Shown piece by piece: positions 34,961 to 45,061 of a DNA stretch of 64,000 nt (positions are counted from its first letter, which is position 1; each line of letters opens with the position of its first letter). Made by a program: the position numbers and the translations under genes. The notes beneath the pieces are model-generated. The model worked only from the letters and a program-made list of their open reading frames with translations. It searched no databases and was not told the DNA's origin. Source of the stretch: Pelomonas sp. Root1237 (GTDB taxonomy: Bacteria; Pseudomonadota; Gammaproteobacteria; Burkholderiales; Burkholderiaceae_C); NCBI RefSeq assembly GCF_001425055.1, contig NZ_LMDK01000012.1, positions 248,001 to 312,000 of the forward strand. Reading direction: 5' to 3'.

Positions 34961-35163
34961 GGGTGAATACCCGTCAGGGGCCGCAGCGCCAGCCAAGGCG
35001 CAACGGCGATTCCACGGCCGCCCCAGAAAAGGATCGAATGGCTATCGCTCAAACGGCGAGCGACGCAGATTCGACAACTGACTCAGTGGTGGGAGGGGGA
35101 GCCGAGTCCACGCTGGCTGGGTGCTGAATTCGTATCCAGGAACCCGGGGCGTGTTGGCTTTGG

Positions 35164-35207
35164 CTGCTGCAGTGACCGCGCGGAGAGCGCCGGCAACACT
35201 GCAGCAG
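35164..35207. promoter_or_regulatory. long inverted repeat between trxA and rho
   Basis: CTGCTGCAGTG (35164-35174 on the plus strand, offset by at most one base) is complementary to CACTGCAGCAG (35197-35207) across a 22-base GC-rich loop, 11 bases after the trxA stop on the minus strand. There is no T run; it may be the trxA 3' end or part of the rho leader. Confidence 0.45.
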
Positions 35208-35217
35208 TTGGACGTGA

Positions 35218-35547
35218 TTATAGGTTCGCGTCGAGGAAGGCCGTCAACTGGGCCTTGGAGAGGGCGCCGACCTTGGTCGCGGCGAGCTGGCCGTCCTTGA
35301 AAAGCATCAGTGTCGGAATGCCGCGGATGCCAAACTTGGCCGGCACTTCGCGGTTCTCGTCGACGTTCATCTTGGCGATCTGCAGCTTGTCACCGTAGCC
35401 GGTGGCGACCTCGTCCAGGATGGGCGCGATCATCTTGCAGGGGCCGCACCACTCGGCCCAATAGTCCACCAGCACGGGCTTGCCCGACTGGATGACGTCG
35501 GCGTCGAAGGACGCGTCGGAAACATGCTTGATCAATTCGCTGCTCAT
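35218..35547 (-). CDS. trxA: thioredoxin 1
   Basis: 109 residues from ATG 35547 ([20 protein letters not shown]). The active site W33-C34-G-P-C37 is intact, and the cis-proline loop [11 protein letters not shown] is present. Thioredoxin reduces cytoplasmic disulfides, including ribonucleotide reductase and methionine sulfoxide reductases. AGGGTTCC-free upstream; GGGAGG lies just before the ATG. It sits upstream of rho on the same strand. Confidence 0.97.
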   Translation of the reverse strand: MSSELIKHVSDASFDADVIQSGKPVLVDYWAEWCGPCKMIAPILDEVATGYGDKLQIAKMNVDENREVPAKFGIRGIPTLMLFKDGQLAATKVGALSKAQLTAFLDANL

Positions 35548-35699
35548 GGGAGGGTTCCTTGGCCTCAAAGGGTTGGCGGTCGCCGCAGTGGGCGCCGTCC
35601 GAATAGGCAAAATGATTGTGACATAGCCACTTTTGTCCGGACGGTCGCGAGGGTGACCGAAACGGTGGCAAACATGCGGGCGGGAGGCCTGCTTTACAA

Positions 35700-38276
35700 G
35701 TGCAACAAGCTTTGAATCTGGGCCTGGCGCCTGGCGAGGACAACGAAGCCTTCTGGCGCCGCGTCGCGGCTGTCAGTGCCGACTGGCTGGAAGGGCGAGG
35801 CGCGGCCGTGCGCGATGCCGTGCTGTTGCTGCCCTTTGCCCAGCAGATCGCGCCGGCGCGCCGCGCCTGGCTCGCCCACGGCGGCTGGCAGCCTCGCATC
35901 ACGACCAGCCGCAGCCTGGCTTCGGCGCTGGGCCCCACGGCATTGGCCGCGCCTGACCAGCTCTCCGGCGACGCCGCCATCGACGCCTTCACCGCCGACC
36001 GGCTGCTGGCCGAGCAGAGCTGGGTCCAGCCCCTCAAGCGCAGCAGCCCGCGCGACTACCGTGTGGCGCTCGCCCGGCTCGTCGACACCGCCCACGCGCT
36101 GGCCCGCGCGGCCGCCCAGGTGCCGCCGATTGAGCGCCTTGCGTTCATGGACACCGCCCGGCAACGGCTTGCAGCCCTGGACGCCGGCCCCGGCCTGCTG
36201 GAGCGCGCACTGGCTCAGGTCGCGCTGGCCTGGGTGGCCTCCGACGAGCGCCGCCCGCCCACCGACACGCTGTTCGCGCTGCGCCCCAGCGCCTGGATCT
36301 GGCTGCGCGCCGGCGGGCCCGACCCGCTGGCCCAGGCGCTGCTGGCGGGCGACGTGCCGGCGCTGTGCCTGAACGCCGACCTGGACCTCGACCAAGCCTG
36401 GGCCGGTTTCACGCCTGCCGCGCGGGTGGAGGAGGCTGTCGCGCCGGATTTCGAGACGCTGGCCCAGCAGACCGCCACGGCCGTCGTCCAGCACCTCAAC
36501 GCGGGCCGGCGGCCGGTGGCCTTGCTTGCGCAAGACCGCGTCGTCATTCGCCGCGTGCGGGCGCTGCTGGCGCGCCAGGGCGTGCCGATGCATGACGAGA
36601 CCGGTTGGACGCTCGCGACCACGCCCGCCGCCGCCGCATTGATGGCCCTGCTGCGCGCCGCCCTGGCTGGTGGCGCAGTGGACGACTGGCTGGCCTGGCT
36701 GAAGTCCGCGCTGGCCACGGGTTGGGATGCCGAAGGACTGGCCGGCCTCGAATCCCGCTGCCGGCGCTTCGGCTGGCGCCAGGCAGCCCAGCTCGATGCA
36801 GCGACGCTGCCGCCGGCCGGCGGTGCGGCCTGGCAGCGGGCTCGGCGCCAACTGGAGCCGCTGGCCGGCGGCGCGCGCACGCTGGGTGGCTGGCTCGCTG
36901 CAATGAGCCAGGCGCTGAGCGGGCTGACGCCGCTGGCCGAGGTCGAGGGCGGCGAGGCCCTGCTGGAAACGCTGTGGATTTCGCGCAACCCCTGGGCCGG
37001 CAGCGCCCACGAGGCGGCTCTGGCGCAGACGCGGCTGCGGCCCGACGAGTTCCTGGCCTGGGTGGACGACACCCTGGAGGCGGCGCAGTTCGAGCCGACC
37101 GAAGAAGCGGGTGCGGTCGAGGTTGTCATCACGCCGTTGGCGCGGGCCATGCTTCGGCCCTTCGGCGCCGTCGTGCTGCCTGGCGCGGACGCCGCCACAC
37201 TGGGGCCGGTGAACCCGCAAGCGGGTCTGCTGGCCGATGCCGACGCGGCGGCCCTGGGCTTGCCCAGCCTGGCCGAACGCCGCGAGGCCGAGGGCTTCAG
37301 TTTCGCGCAGCTGCTGCGCGCGCCGGTGCTGACGCTGCTGCGCTGCGCCTTCGCAGGCGCCGAGCCGTTGCCCGCCAGCCCGCTGCTGGAGCGGCTGGCC
37401 GGCGCGGCAGCGCGCAGCGGTCAGGGCCTGCATGAATGGCGCGACGGGCGTGAGCTTCTGACGCCGCCGGGCCAGCCCCAACACCGCGCTGCCGCTGATG
37501 CCGATGGCCGCTTGCCGGCGGCCCTGAGCGCCAGCGCCATCGACGCGCTGCGCAACTGCCCCTACCAGTTCTTCAGCCGCGTGCTGCTGGGCCTGCGCGA
37601 GGCCGACGAACTGGAGCAGGAGCCTGACAAACGCGACTACGGCACCTGGCTGCACGCGGTGCTGAAGCGCTTCCACGAGGCGCGCGGGGGGGGCGATGAC
37701 GACGCCGCATTGCGCGCCGCGGCCGAGGCCGAGCTGGCGTGGCTGGACGCGGCGGACTTCCTGCCTTTCTCGGCCGCCTTCGAGCGGCTGCGCCCGCTGT
37801 ATCTCGCCTGGCTGGTCGAGGCCGAGGCGGGTGGCCAGCGCTTCGCCGCCGGCGAGGTGGACCGCGACTGCCAACCATTCGATGCGCCACTGGACGCGCT
37901 GACGCTGCGCGGCCGCATCGACCGCATCGACGACGCTGCAGGCAAGACTTGGCTGCTTGACTACAAGACCGGCGATGCCAAGGGGTTGAAGGAAAAGCTG
38001 GCTGCGCCGCTGGAGGACACCCAGCTTGCCACCTACGCGTTGCTGATGGGCGCCGAGCCGGGGCTGCAGGCGGCCTATCTGGTGCTCGACGACGGCAAGG
38101 GCATTGCGCTGCTGCCGCATGCCGACGTCAGCAACACCGCGCTGGCACTGCGCGGCGGCCTGCAGGCCGACCTGATGGCCGTGCGCGATGGCGCGCCGCT
38201 GCCGGCGCTGGGCGAGGGCAAGGTCTGCGACTACTGCGAAGCTCGCGGCCTGTGCCGAAAGGATGATTGGGTATGA
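35700..38276 (+). CDS. addB: AddB-like PD-(D/E)XK nuclease subunit
   Basis: 858 residues from a GTG at 35700 (GTG-CAA-CAA). The N-terminal two-thirds resembles an inactive UvrD-type helicase, as in AddB. The C-terminal RecB-type nuclease has [11 protein letters not shown] then LDYKTGD (D754, K756). Cysteines C620, C843, C846 and C852 reproduce the C...CxxC-x5-C pattern of the AddB iron-sulfur cluster. With AddA it forms the helicase-nuclease that resects double-strand breaks for RecA loading. Its stop overlaps the addA ATG. GGGAGG lies 12 bases before the GTG, slightly far. Confidence 0.87.
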   Translation: MQQALNLGLAPGEDNEAFWRRVAAVSADWLEGRGAAVRDAVLLLPFAQQIAPARRAWLAHGGWQPRITTSRSLASALGPTALAAPDQLSGDAAIDAFTADRLLAEQSWVQPLKRSSPRDYRVALARLVDTAHALARAAAQVPPIERLAFMDTARQRLAALDAGPGLLERALAQVALAWVASDERRPPTDTLFALRPSAWIWLRAGGPDPLAQALLAGDVPALCLNADLDLDQAWAGFTPAARVEEAVAPDFETLAQQTATAVVQHLNAGRRPVALLAQDRVVIRRVRALLARQGVPMHDETGWTLATTPAAAALMALLRAALAGGAVDDWLAWLKSALATGWDAEGLAGLESRCRRFGWRQAAQLDAATLPPAGGAAWQRARRQLEPLAGGARTLGGWLAAMSQALSGLTPLAEVEGGEALLETLWISRNPWAGSAHEAALAQTRLRPDEFLAWVDDTLEAAQFEPTEEAGAVEVVITPLARAMLRPFGAVVLPGADAATLGPVNPQAGLLADADAAALGLPSLAERREAEGFSFAQLLRAPVLTLLRCAFAGAEPLPASPLLERLAGAAARSGQGLHEWRDGRELLTPPGQPQHRAAADADGRLPAALSASAIDALRNCPYQFFSRVLLGLREADELEQEPDKRDYGTWLHAVLKRFHEARGGGDDDAALRAAAEAELAWLDAADFLPFSAAFERLRPLYLAWLVEAEAGGQRFAAGEVDRDCQPFDAPLDALTLRGRIDRIDDAAGKTWLLDYKTGDAKGLKEKLAAPLEDTQLATYALLMGAEPGLQAAYLVLDDGKGIALLPHADVSNTALALRGGLQADLMAVRDGAPLPALGEGKVCDYCEARGLCRKDDWV

Positions 38277-41200
38277 GCGCAGAACTCGCCTACTGGGCCG
38301 ACGGCCTGCGCGTGCCGCGCGAGCACTTCTACGCGCTGGCCTGCGATCCTTCGCGCAGCATCGTCGTGGAGGCCTGTGCTGGCGCCGGCAAGACCTGGAT
38401 GCTGGTGTCGCGCATCCTGCGTGCGCTACTGGCCGGCGCCGAACCGCAGCAGATCGTCGCCATCACCTTCACCCGCAAGGCCGCCGGCGAAATGCGCCAG
38501 CGCCTGGCCGAGTGGTTGGCCGAGTTTGCGCAGGCGCCCGATGCCAAGCAACTGGCTGCGCTTCGCCAACGCGGCGTGGCCGAGGCCGACGCGCCGATGC
38601 TGCGCCCGCGTCTGGCGGCCCTGCAGGCCGAACTGCTGCGCGGCGGCCGGGCTGTCGAGGTGCGCACCTTCCATGGCTGGTTCTCGCAGCTGCTGCGGGC
38701 CGCGCCGCTGGCCTTCCTGCAGGCCCAGGGCATTGCGCCCGAGCTGCAGCTCATCGAGGACGAAGAGGAGCTGATGCCGACGCTGTGGCGGCGCTTCCAC
38801 GTCGCGGTGCTGGCAGACGAGGCGTTGCGCGCCGACTTCCAGGCGCTGACCCAGTCGCGCGGCCGCTTCAACCTGCGCGAGTGGTTGCTGGGCGCGTTCG
38901 CCAAGCGTGTGGAGTTGCGGCTGGCCGAGATGGCTGGCGTGCTGGAGGCCAGCCTGCCCGGTGCAGCGGATGTGCTGGGCACCACGCCGGAGCAGTTCTT
39001 CGAGCATCTGCGTGAACCGCTGAAGGCACTCGCCCGGCTGCTCGGCGCAGCCAAAGGCAAGAAGGCGCAGGAAGCGGCCGCGTCAATCGAACAGGCCGCC
39101 GATTTCGACGGCTGCTTCGCGGCGCTGTTCACCCTGAAGGGCGAACCGCGCAAGCTGGGCGTCGACCACCCGGACCTGGACGAGCTGTGCGATGAATTGC
39201 TGCATTTGCGCGCGGCAATAGCCCAGCAGCGCGCCGCCGACGAACACGCCGCGATGCGCCGCCTGGCCCTGGTGCTGGTGGACGCCTTCGAGGCCATCAA
39301 GCGCGAGCGCGGCCTGGTCGACATGAACGACCTGGAGCGCGGCGCGCTGGCCCTGCTGGCTGATGCGCAGACCGCTGGCTGGGTGCAGCAGCGCCTGGAC
39401 GCCCAGGTGCGCCACCTGCTCATCGACGAGTTCCAGGACACCAGCCCGCTGCAATGGCAGGCGCTGCATGGCTGGCTCTCGGCCTATGCCGGCGCGGGCG
39501 CGGGCTCGCCGCTGTCCGTCTTCATCGTCGGCGACCCCAAGCAGAGCATCTACCGCTTCCGACGTGCCGACCCGCGCGTGTTCGCAGCGGCGCAGGGCTT
39601 CGTCTGCGACGGCCTCGCCGGCGTGCGCCTGGCCTGCGACCACACGCGGCGCAACGCGCCCGAGGTGCTGGCCGCCGTGAACGCCACTTTCGACAGCGCC
39701 CAGCGCGCCGGCACCTACCAGGGCTTTCGCGTGCACACGACCGAGGTGGCCGAAGTGGACGACCTGGCCGGCTTGTGGGCCCTCGACGCCGAGGTCATGG
39801 CGTCGCCCGCCCAGGCGGACGTTGACCCGCTGCGCTGGCGCCCCAGCCTGACCGAGCCCCGCCGCGAGGCCGAGATCAGCCGCCGCGCGCCCGAGTGTGA
39901 GCGGGTCTGCGGGGCAATAGTCGGGCTGCTGCAGGCCCGGCCTGAACTCAAGCCGGGCGACCTCTTCGTGCTGGCACGCAAGCGCGACCCGCTGCGCCAG
40001 CTCAGCGAGGCGCTGACGGCTGCCGGTGTGCCGCACGCAGCGCCCGAGGAGCAGCCGCTGGCCGGGCTGCCCGACGTGGCCGACCTGCTGGCGTTGTTGG
40101 ACGTGCTGGCCTCGCCAGGGCACGACCTGTCGCTGGCCCGCGCGCTGCGTAGCCCGCTGTTCGGCGTCGATGAGGCCGACCTGCTGACGCTGGCCGAAGC
40201 CGCTGGTACAGCGCAGTGGCTGGGCCGTGCACCCGCCGAGCGGCGCTCCTGGTGGGCCGCGTTGCAAGGCCTGGCCGCGCCTAGCGCGGCGTTGGTGCGC
40301 GCTCGGCTTTTGCTGCGCGGCTGGGCCGAGCAGGCGCGCCAGCGCACGCCGCACGAGCTGCTGGACCGCATCGTCCACGAGGGCGAGCTGCTCATGCGCA
40401 TCGCGGCGGCTGTGCCCGCAGCAGATGCAGCCGTGCGCCTGCAAAGCGTGCAGGCGCTGCTGCGTGCCGCGCTCGACCTGGATGGCGGCCGCTATGCCCA
40501 GCTCTACGGCTTCGTGCGCGCGCTGAAGAGCCGGCCCATCAAGTTCGTGCCGGCTGCTGCGCCGGACGCGGTGCAACTGCTGACCATCCATGGTGCCAAG
40601 GGCCTGGAGGCCGAGGTCGTCTTTTTGCTCGATGCCGACGCCGCGCCACCCAAGGCGGAGACGCTGGGCCTGCTGCTGGACTGGCCGGTGGGCCAGCCGG
40701 CGCCGCGGCGCGCGGCCTTCCTCGCCTCCGAAGCCAGGCCGCCGCCGTCATTGCAGGCATTGGTTGACGAGGAGCGTGCCGAGCGCGAACGCGAAGAGCT
40801 GAACGGCCTGTACGTTGCCCTGACGCGGGCGCGGCGTGCGGTGGTGCTCAGCCACACGCCGAGCCGCAGCCAGGCCACCAGCTGGTGGGACCGGCTGCAA
40901 CCGCTGGCCCGCCGCTGGCCTCTTGCGATGACACCGGGCGGCCGGGCCAACACCGCGCCGCCAGCCATTGCGCCGCTGCCAAGCTGGCAACCTCCAGCAG
41001 CCGTGGCTGCACGTGATGGCACGGCCCGTGACGACCGCCTGGCCCGCGTGGGCGAGGCCTTGCACCGCGTGCTGGAGTGGGCCTCGGCAAGCGGCCAGAC
41101 GCAGCCGCTGGTGGCGTTGATGGCCTCAGCCTCGCAGGCCTTCGGCCTGGACGCCAAGTCACGCGAGCAACTTGCCCAGGCGGCCCAGGCCATCCTGTCC

Positions 41201-41494
41201 AGCCCCGACTGCCGGCCCTTCTTCGACCCGGCCGAGCTGATCTGGGCCGGCAACGAGGTGGCCGTGGGGCAGGGCACGGAGGGTGAGAAGGACCAGCGCA
41301 TCGACCGCCTCGTGCAGCGCCGCGATGGCTGCTGGTGGGTGCTGGACTACAAGCTCGGCGCCACGCCGGAGCGCGAGCCGGCCTATCTGGAGCAGATGCG
41401 CGGCTATGTCGCGGCAGTGCAAATGCTGCAGCCGGGCGAGCCCGTTAGAGCCGCTTTGATCAGCGGAACGGGGCGCTTCGTTCCTGTGAGCTAG
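38273..41494 (+). CDS. addA: AddA-like helicase-nuclease subunit
   Basis: 1073 residues from ATG 38273, overlapping the addB stop as ATGA. UvrD-type helicase motifs: Walker A VVEACAGAGKTWML with K40, ITFTRKAAGEMRQRL (motif Ia), LLIDEFQDTSPLQW (motif II), FIVGDPKQSIYRFRRAD (motif III), HGAKGLEAEVVFLLDAD (motif V) and YVALTRARRAVVL (motif VI). The C-terminal RecB-like nuclease has D1025 and K1027 in WVLDYKLG. The motor and second nuclease of AddAB are therefore both intact. A tRNA-Pro gene starts 16 bases after the stop. Confidence 0.9.
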   Translation: MSAELAYWADGLRVPREHFYALACDPSRSIVVEACAGAGKTWMLVSRILRALLAGAEPQQIVAITFTRKAAGEMRQRLAEWLAEFAQAPDAKQLAALRQRGVAEADAPMLRPRLAALQAELLRGGRAVEVRTFHGWFSQLLRAAPLAFLQAQGIAPELQLIEDEEELMPTLWRRFHVAVLADEALRADFQALTQSRGRFNLREWLLGAFAKRVELRLAEMAGVLEASLPGAADVLGTTPEQFFEHLREPLKALARLLGAAKGKKAQEAAASIEQAADFDGCFAALFTLKGEPRKLGVDHPDLDELCDELLHLRAAIAQQRAADEHAAMRRLALVLVDAFEAIKRERGLVDMNDLERGALALLADAQTAGWVQQRLDAQVRHLLIDEFQDTSPLQWQALHGWLSAYAGAGAGSPLSVFIVGDPKQSIYRFRRADPRVFAAAQGFVCDGLAGVRLACDHTRRNAPEVLAAVNATFDSAQRAGTYQGFRVHTTEVAEVDDLAGLWALDAEVMASPAQADVDPLRWRPSLTEPRREAEISRRAPECERVCGAIVGLLQARPELKPGDLFVLARKRDPLRQLSEALTAAGVPHAAPEEQPLAGLPDVADLLALLDVLASPGHDLSLARALRSPLFGVDEADLLTLAEAAGTAQWLGRAPAERRSWWAALQGLAAPSAALVRARLLLRGWAEQARQRTPHELLDRIVHEGELLMRIAAAVPAADAAVRLQSVQALLRAALDLDGGRYAQLYGFVRALKSRPIKFVPAAAPDAVQLLTIHGAKGLEAEVVFLLDADAAPPKAETLGLLLDWPVGQPAPRRAAFLASEARPPPSLQALVDEERAEREREELNGLYVALTRARRAVVLSHTPSRSQATSWWDRLQPLARRWPLAMTPGGRANTAPPAIAPLPSWQPPAAVAARDGTARDDRLARVGEALHRVLEWASASGQTQPLVALMASASQAFGLDAKSREQLAQAAQAILSSPDCRPFFDPAELIWAGNEVAVGQGTEGEKDQRIDRLVQRRDGCWWVLDYKLGATPEREPAYLEQMRGYVAAVQMLQPGEPVRAALISGTGRFVPVS

Positions 41495-41509
41495 AATGGC
41501 AGGCTTGTT

Positions 41510-41586
41510 CGGGGCGTAGCGCAGCCTGGTAGCGCATCTGCTTTGGGAGCAGAGGGTCGCGAGTTCGAATCCCGCCGCCCCGACCA
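41510..41586 (+). tRNA. tRNA-Pro (anticodon TGG)
   Basis: The 77-base cloverleaf is complete. The acceptor stem pairs CGGGGCG (41510-41516) with CGCCCCG (41576-41582), then A and an encoded CCA end. The anticodon stem TCTGC/GCAGA encloses loop TTTGGGA with TGG at 41544-41546, reading CCN proline codons. The T loop GGTCGCGAGTTCGAATCCC is canonical. TAGAAT at 41492-41497 (over the addA stop) could be its -10. Confidence 0.97.
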
Positions 41587-41621
41587 TCTACAACGGAGTG
41601 ATTCCCTCAAGGAATCTTGTG

Positions 41622-41652
41622 AAAGGCCCGCCTCGTGAGAGGCGGGCCTTTT
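41622..41652. terminator. bidirectional terminator between tRNA-Pro and the ComFB-like gene
   Basis: AAAGGCCCGCCTC (41622-41634) pairs perfectly with GAGGCGGGCCTTT (41639-41651) around GTGA, then T and CC. The stem serves the tRNA on the plus strand and, with its AAA side read as TTT, the ComFB-like gene on the minus strand. Confidence 0.85.
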
Positions 41653-41672
41653 CCATTCCTGCTCGACTCGGC

Positions 41673-41963
41673 CTATTTGCGCGACCGCAGCGCCGTGCGC
41701 GCCTGCACAAAGTTGAACGCATACGACACCGCCTCGACGATCGCGTTGTCGATCTCCAGCCGTTCGTGCTCGGTCAGGTAGAAGCTGAAGTCCACCTCAT
41801 GGCGGATGTAGCGCGGGGGCAGGCGGTTCAGTGCCACGCAGCAGACATCGCAGAGCAGGTCGTTGCTGGCCGCGATGTCGGGGTAGTCGGTGGACGAGTC
41901 CATGACCGCGCCGAAGACCTCGCGCTCATGGTGGTTGTAGAGGGAGCTGAAGTCGGCATTCAT
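41673..41963 (-). CDS. ComFB-family protein
   Basis: 96 residues from ATG 41963 (MNADFSSLYNHHEREVFGAV); an in-frame ATG at 41978 is a possible alternative. The sequence NDLLCDVCCVALNRLPPRYI followed by YIRHEVDFSFYLTEHERLEI matches the late-competence ComFB family, small proteins with a conserved CxxC-like cysteine cluster. In cyanobacteria ComFB relatives have been linked to second-messenger binding; a role in Burkholderiales is not established. It stands alone between the tRNA and nadA. Confidence 0.75.
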   Translation of the reverse strand: MNADFSSLYNHHEREVFGAVMDSSTDYPDIAASNDLLCDVCCVALNRLPPRYIRHEVDFSFYLTEHERLEIDNAIVEAVSYAFNFVQARTALRSRK

Positions 41964-42006
41964 GGCGGGCCTCGTCAAGGACGGTGAATGCCGATTTATA
42001 GCCCCA

Positions 42007-43107
42007 TCAGGCGGCGCCGATACCCGGGGTCATACCGGCAGCGGCAGTCTTTCTCGCCGAGACGAAATCCAGCATGCGGTTGATGCAGCCCTGCGCCTTC
42101 ACGCGGATGGCTTCATCGACGTGGATCTGCGGCTCGCCGCTCTCCAGGCAGTCGACCAGGTTGGCCAGGCCGTTCATCGCCATCCAGGGGCAGTGGGCGC
42201 AGCTCTTGCACGTGGCGCTGTTGCCGGCCGTGGGCGCCTCAATCAGCAGCTTGCCCGGCGCCAGCTGGCGCATGCGGTGCAGGATGCCGTTGTCGGTGGC
42301 GACGATATAGGCGGGCGCCGTGCCTTCGACGACGGCCCTGATCAGCGCCGAGGTGGAGCCGACGACGTCGGCCTGCTCGACGACGCTCTTGGGTGATTCG
42401 GGGTGGACCAGGATCAGTGCACCCGGGTGCTGCTCGCGCAGCAGTTCCAGCTCCAGCCCCTTGAACTCGTCGTGGACGATGCAAGCGCCGTTCCACATCA
42501 GCATGTCGGCGCCGGTCTCTTCCTGGATGTAGCGGCCCAGATGCCGGTCCGGCGCCCAGAGGATCTTCTGGCCCCTGGCATGCAGGTCGGCCACGATCTC
42601 CAGCGCGCAGGAGCTGGTCACCATCCAGTCGGCACGGGCCTTCACGGCGGCGCTGGTGTTGGCGTAGACGACGACCTGGCGGTCCGGGTGGGCGTCGCAG
42701 AAGGCGGCGAATTCGTCCTCGGGGCAGCCCAGGTCCAGCGAGCAGGTGGCGTCCAGGTCGGGCATCAGCACACGCTTCTCGGGGCTGAGGATCTTGGCCG
42801 TCTCACCCATGAAGCGCACGCCGGCCACGACCAGGGTTTGTGCAGCGTGGTCGCGGCCGAAACGGGCCATCTCCAGCGAGTCGGACACGATGCCGCCGGT
42901 CTCCAGCGCCAGGTCCTGCAGCGCGCCGTCGACGTAGTAGTGGGCAACGAGGACGGCGTTGTGTTTTTGAAGCAGGGCCTTGGCGCGCTCGGTCAGCGCG
43001 CTGCGCTCGGGCGCTGTCAGCGGTGTGGGCACCTTGGCCCAGGCGTGGGCCGTCGAGCAGCTGCCGGTGGCATCCTGCTTGGTGAAATCGAACAAGACTT
43101 GATCCAT
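42007..43107 (-). CDS. nadA: quinolinate synthase NadA
   Basis: 366 residues from ATG 43107 ([20 protein letters not shown]). NadA condenses iminoaspartate with dihydroxyacetone phosphate to quinolinate for NAD and carries a [4Fe-4S] cluster. Three-fold repeat signatures: [38 protein letters not shown] and [20 protein letters not shown]. Candidate cluster cysteines are in [23 protein letters not shown] and [10 protein letters not shown] -10-like TACGAT is five bases upstream of the ATG, with no ribosome site. nadB is not in the window. Confidence 0.95.
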   Translation of the reverse strand: MDQVLFDFTKQDATGSCSTAHAWAKVPTPLTAPERSALTERAKALLQKHNAVLVAHYYVDGALQDLALETGGIVSDSLEMARFGRDHAAQTLVVAGVRFMGETAKILSPEKRVLMPDLDATCSLDLGCPEDEFAAFCDAHPDRQVVVYANTSAAVKARADWMVTSSCALEIVADLHARGQKILWAPDRHLGRYIQEETGADMLMWNGACIVHDEFKGLELELLREQHPGALILVHPESPKSVVEQADVVGSTSALIRAVVEGTAPAYIVATDNGILHRMRQLAPGKLLIEAPTAGNSATCKSCAHCPWMAMNGLANLVDCLESGEPQIHVDEAIRVKAQGCINRMLDFVSARKTAAAGMTPGIGAA

Positions 43108-43112
43108 GCCGA

Positions 43113-43118
43113 ATCGTA
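43113..43118 (-). promoter_or_regulatory. -10 element and likely leaderless start of nadA
   Basis: On the minus strand TACGAT (43118-43113) is followed by five bases and then the nadA ATG at 43107, leaving no 5' leader and no Shine-Dalgarno. Confidence 0.4.
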
Positions 43119-43130
43119 GCCCGCCCGGGT

Positions 43131-43904
43131 TTACCCCTCCAGCCACTGGCGAAAAGCCGCGGCGCGCTCCTGGCTGATCAGCAGCTCGCCGTCCAGGGCC
43201 GGGCTGAGGGCGAGCTTCAGCCTTCCCTTGCCGGCGGGCGCAAAGCGTTGCACGGCGCCCGCGGCCACCAACAGCTGGCGGTTGGCGCGAAAGAAGCGCT
43301 GCGGCCCGAGCTCCTCCTCCAGCTCGCCCAAGGTGGGCTCGACCAGATAGCGCTCGCCGGCCTGGGTGACGGCGAAGCTGAGTTTGTCCACCGAGACGAA
43401 ATAGGCGATGTCGGCCAGCTCCAGCGCGTGGAACTGCTGGCCGCCCTTGCGGCCGACGATGCGCTGGCGGCCGGCCGGGGGGCTCAGGCGCTGCAGCAGG
43501 CCGTCGAGCTGATGGTTCCAGCGCTCCTTGGCCTGGAGGTCGAAATGACTGCGCCATTGTTCGGCCTTGGCCAGGGCTTGGGCCAGCGCGGTGTCGGAGA
43601 CGGGCTTGAGCAGATAGTCCACCGCCAGCGCCTGGAAGGCCTGCAGCGCGAACTGGTCATAGGCGGTCGTGAAGACCGTGGGCAGGGCCAGGCGGCGGTC
43701 GCGGAACAGCTCCAGCGACAGGCCGTCGGCGAGCTGAATGTCGAGCAGCAGCAGGTCGGGTGCGGGGTGGTCAGCGAGCCAGGCCAGCGTGCCTTGCACC
43801 GTGTCGCTGTGGCCCAGCACGCGGGCCTCAGGCGCGACGCGGGCCAGCGTGGCGGTCAGGCGCTCGCGCGCCGGGGGCTCGTCTTCGGCAATGAAGATCT
43901 TCAT
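43131..43904 (-). CDS. LytTR-type response regulator
   Basis: 257 residues. The CheY-like receiver has E7/D8 and phosphoacceptor D55 in [11 protein letters not shown]; the conserved lysine is in [14 protein letters not shown]. The LytTR DNA-binding domain occupies about 150-257 ([20 protein letters not shown], later [15 protein letters not shown]). LytTR regulators usually bind two direct repeats. The start overlaps the end of the kinase gene by four bases, so the pair is one operon. The target genes are not visible; the DUF1761 gene is divergent from the kinase. Confidence 0.93.
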   Translation of the reverse strand: MKIFIAEDEPPARERLTATLARVAPEARVLGHSDTVQGTLAWLADHPAPDLLLLDIQLADGLSLELFRDRRLALPTVFTTAYDQFALQAFQALAVDYLLKPVSDTALAQALAKAEQWRSHFDLQAKERWNHQLDGLLQRLSPPAGRQRIVGRKGGQQFHALELADIAYFVSVDKLSFAVTQAGERYLVEPTLGELEEELGPQRFFRANRQLLVAAGAVQRFAPAGKGRLKLALSPALDGELLISQERAAAFRQWLEG

Positions 43905-44977
43905 GGGCGGGCCAGCAGCGGAATGGAGACTTCGAACACGCCAGCCTCGGCGCGGCGTTCCAGCGCGCGGCCGGCCAGCAGGCGGCAGCGCTCGTCGAGG
44001 TTGGCCAGGCCCAGGCCTGAGGAGGGCAGGGCGCTGCGGCGCGGCTGCAGCGCGTTGCGGGCGTGCACGCGGTCGCCGTCCAGCGTGAAGCTGACGGTCA
44101 GCGACTGCGCGGCGCTGGCCTCGTTGTGCTTGATGGCGTTCTCCAGCAGCGTCTGCAGCGCCAGCGGCGGGATCAGCCACGAGCCGGTTTGCAAGGCCGG
44201 GTCCAGCTCCAGTGGCATGGCGGCGCCAAAGCGCAGGGCCAGCAGGCGGTGGTAGTGGCGCAGGAAGGCGAGCTCCTCGTCCAGCGGCACGAGGTCGCGC
44301 TGGCGGCTGTCCAGCACATAGCGGTAGATCTCGGCCAGGGTGTCGCTGAACTCGCGGGCGCTCTTCGCGTCGCTCTCGATCAGATGGCCCAGGGTGTTCA
44401 GGCTGTTGAACAGGAAATGCGGGTCGACCTGAGCCTTCAGCGCGCCAAGCTCGGCCTGCGTGCGGGCGCGCTCCAGGCGCTCCACACGCAGCATGTCCGA
44501 CTCGCGCTCGCGGATCAGAAACATGGTCTCGTAGGCATGCGTCACGAACAGCACGCAGATGACGTTGGTGGCCACCACCAGCTTCAGCGCATTGGCGTCG
44601 ACCGGCTGCCCAGCGACATGGAACCAGGCCCAGATGGCGGCCAGCGTCAGCGGTGCGGTGTAGAGCACATTGGCGCTGACCAGCATCAGGAGCTTGCGCA
44701 GCGGGTGGGCGAACCAGTTCAGGTGCTCGCGCTGCTTGAACAGCAGCCAGCGGTTGCCTGCCCAGATGGCAAAGGCCAGCGCGATGAAGCCGGCAAAGCC
44801 GACCCAGAAGCGCGCGTCGCCGGGGCCCAGTGGCCCATAGAGCCCAGTCAGCCAGGGGATGGCCAGCCCGAAGGCGAGCGAACCGCCGGCCATCAGCAGC
44901 CGGTCATCCAGGCGCGCCTGCATCGGCGGGTTCGGCGGCGATTTGAGCGGCAGTTTGTCGGCTTTGGGCGTGCTCAT
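43901..44977 (-). CDS. LytS/YehU-like sensor histidine kinase
   Basis: 358 residues. Four membrane segments lie at about 28-47, 57-75, 96-118 and 131-149. The His_kinase domain has H187 in LKAQVDPHFLFNSLNTLGHL, the typical motif of the LytS family, and the ATPase motif ENAIKHNEA with the G box SGLGLANLDERCRLL. It is upstream of its LytTR regulator in one operon and overlaps it by four bases. The sensed signal is unknown. Confidence 0.92.
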   Translation of the reverse strand: MSTPKADKLPLKSPPNPPMQARLDDRLLMAGGSLAFGLAIPWLTGLYGPLGPGDARFWVGFAGFIALAFAIWAGNRWLLFKQREHLNWFAHPLRKLLMLVSANVLYTAPLTLAAIWAWFHVAGQPVDANALKLVVATNVICVLFVTHAYETMFLIRERESDMLRVERLERARTQAELGALKAQVDPHFLFNSLNTLGHLIESDAKSAREFSDTLAEIYRYVLDSRQRDLVPLDEELAFLRHYHRLLALRFGAAMPLELDPALQTGSWLIPPLALQTLLENAIKHNEASAAQSLTVSFTLDGDRVHARNALQPRRSALPSSGLGLANLDERCRLLAGRALERRAEAGVFEVSIPLLARP

Positions 44978-45061
44978 CTTCGACTTCGGCGCGCGACCGC
45001 TGTTGCCGGGGACGGGAGCGCCTCAGCATCGCCGCACCAACAACTTCAAGAGGGGTCTGCG

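Noticed and set aside
35694..38120. 808-codon open frame opposite addB
   Set aside because: Shadow frame; AddB nuclease and cysteine motifs occur on the plus strand.
38267..38272. TTG start for addA
   Set aside because: ATG 38273 overlaps the addB stop as ATGA, the usual coupled arrangement, and adds the more typical N-terminus.
35700..41494. AddAB pair as an unusual anti-phage defence locus
   Set aside because: Its motifs and order match ordinary double-strand-break repair; nothing else defence-like is adjacent.
44063..45061. Plus-strand extension upstream of the DUF1761 gene
   Set aside because: This part of the frame is antisense to the LytS-like kinase, and only the segment from ATG 45062 looks like a membrane protein with a ribosome site.
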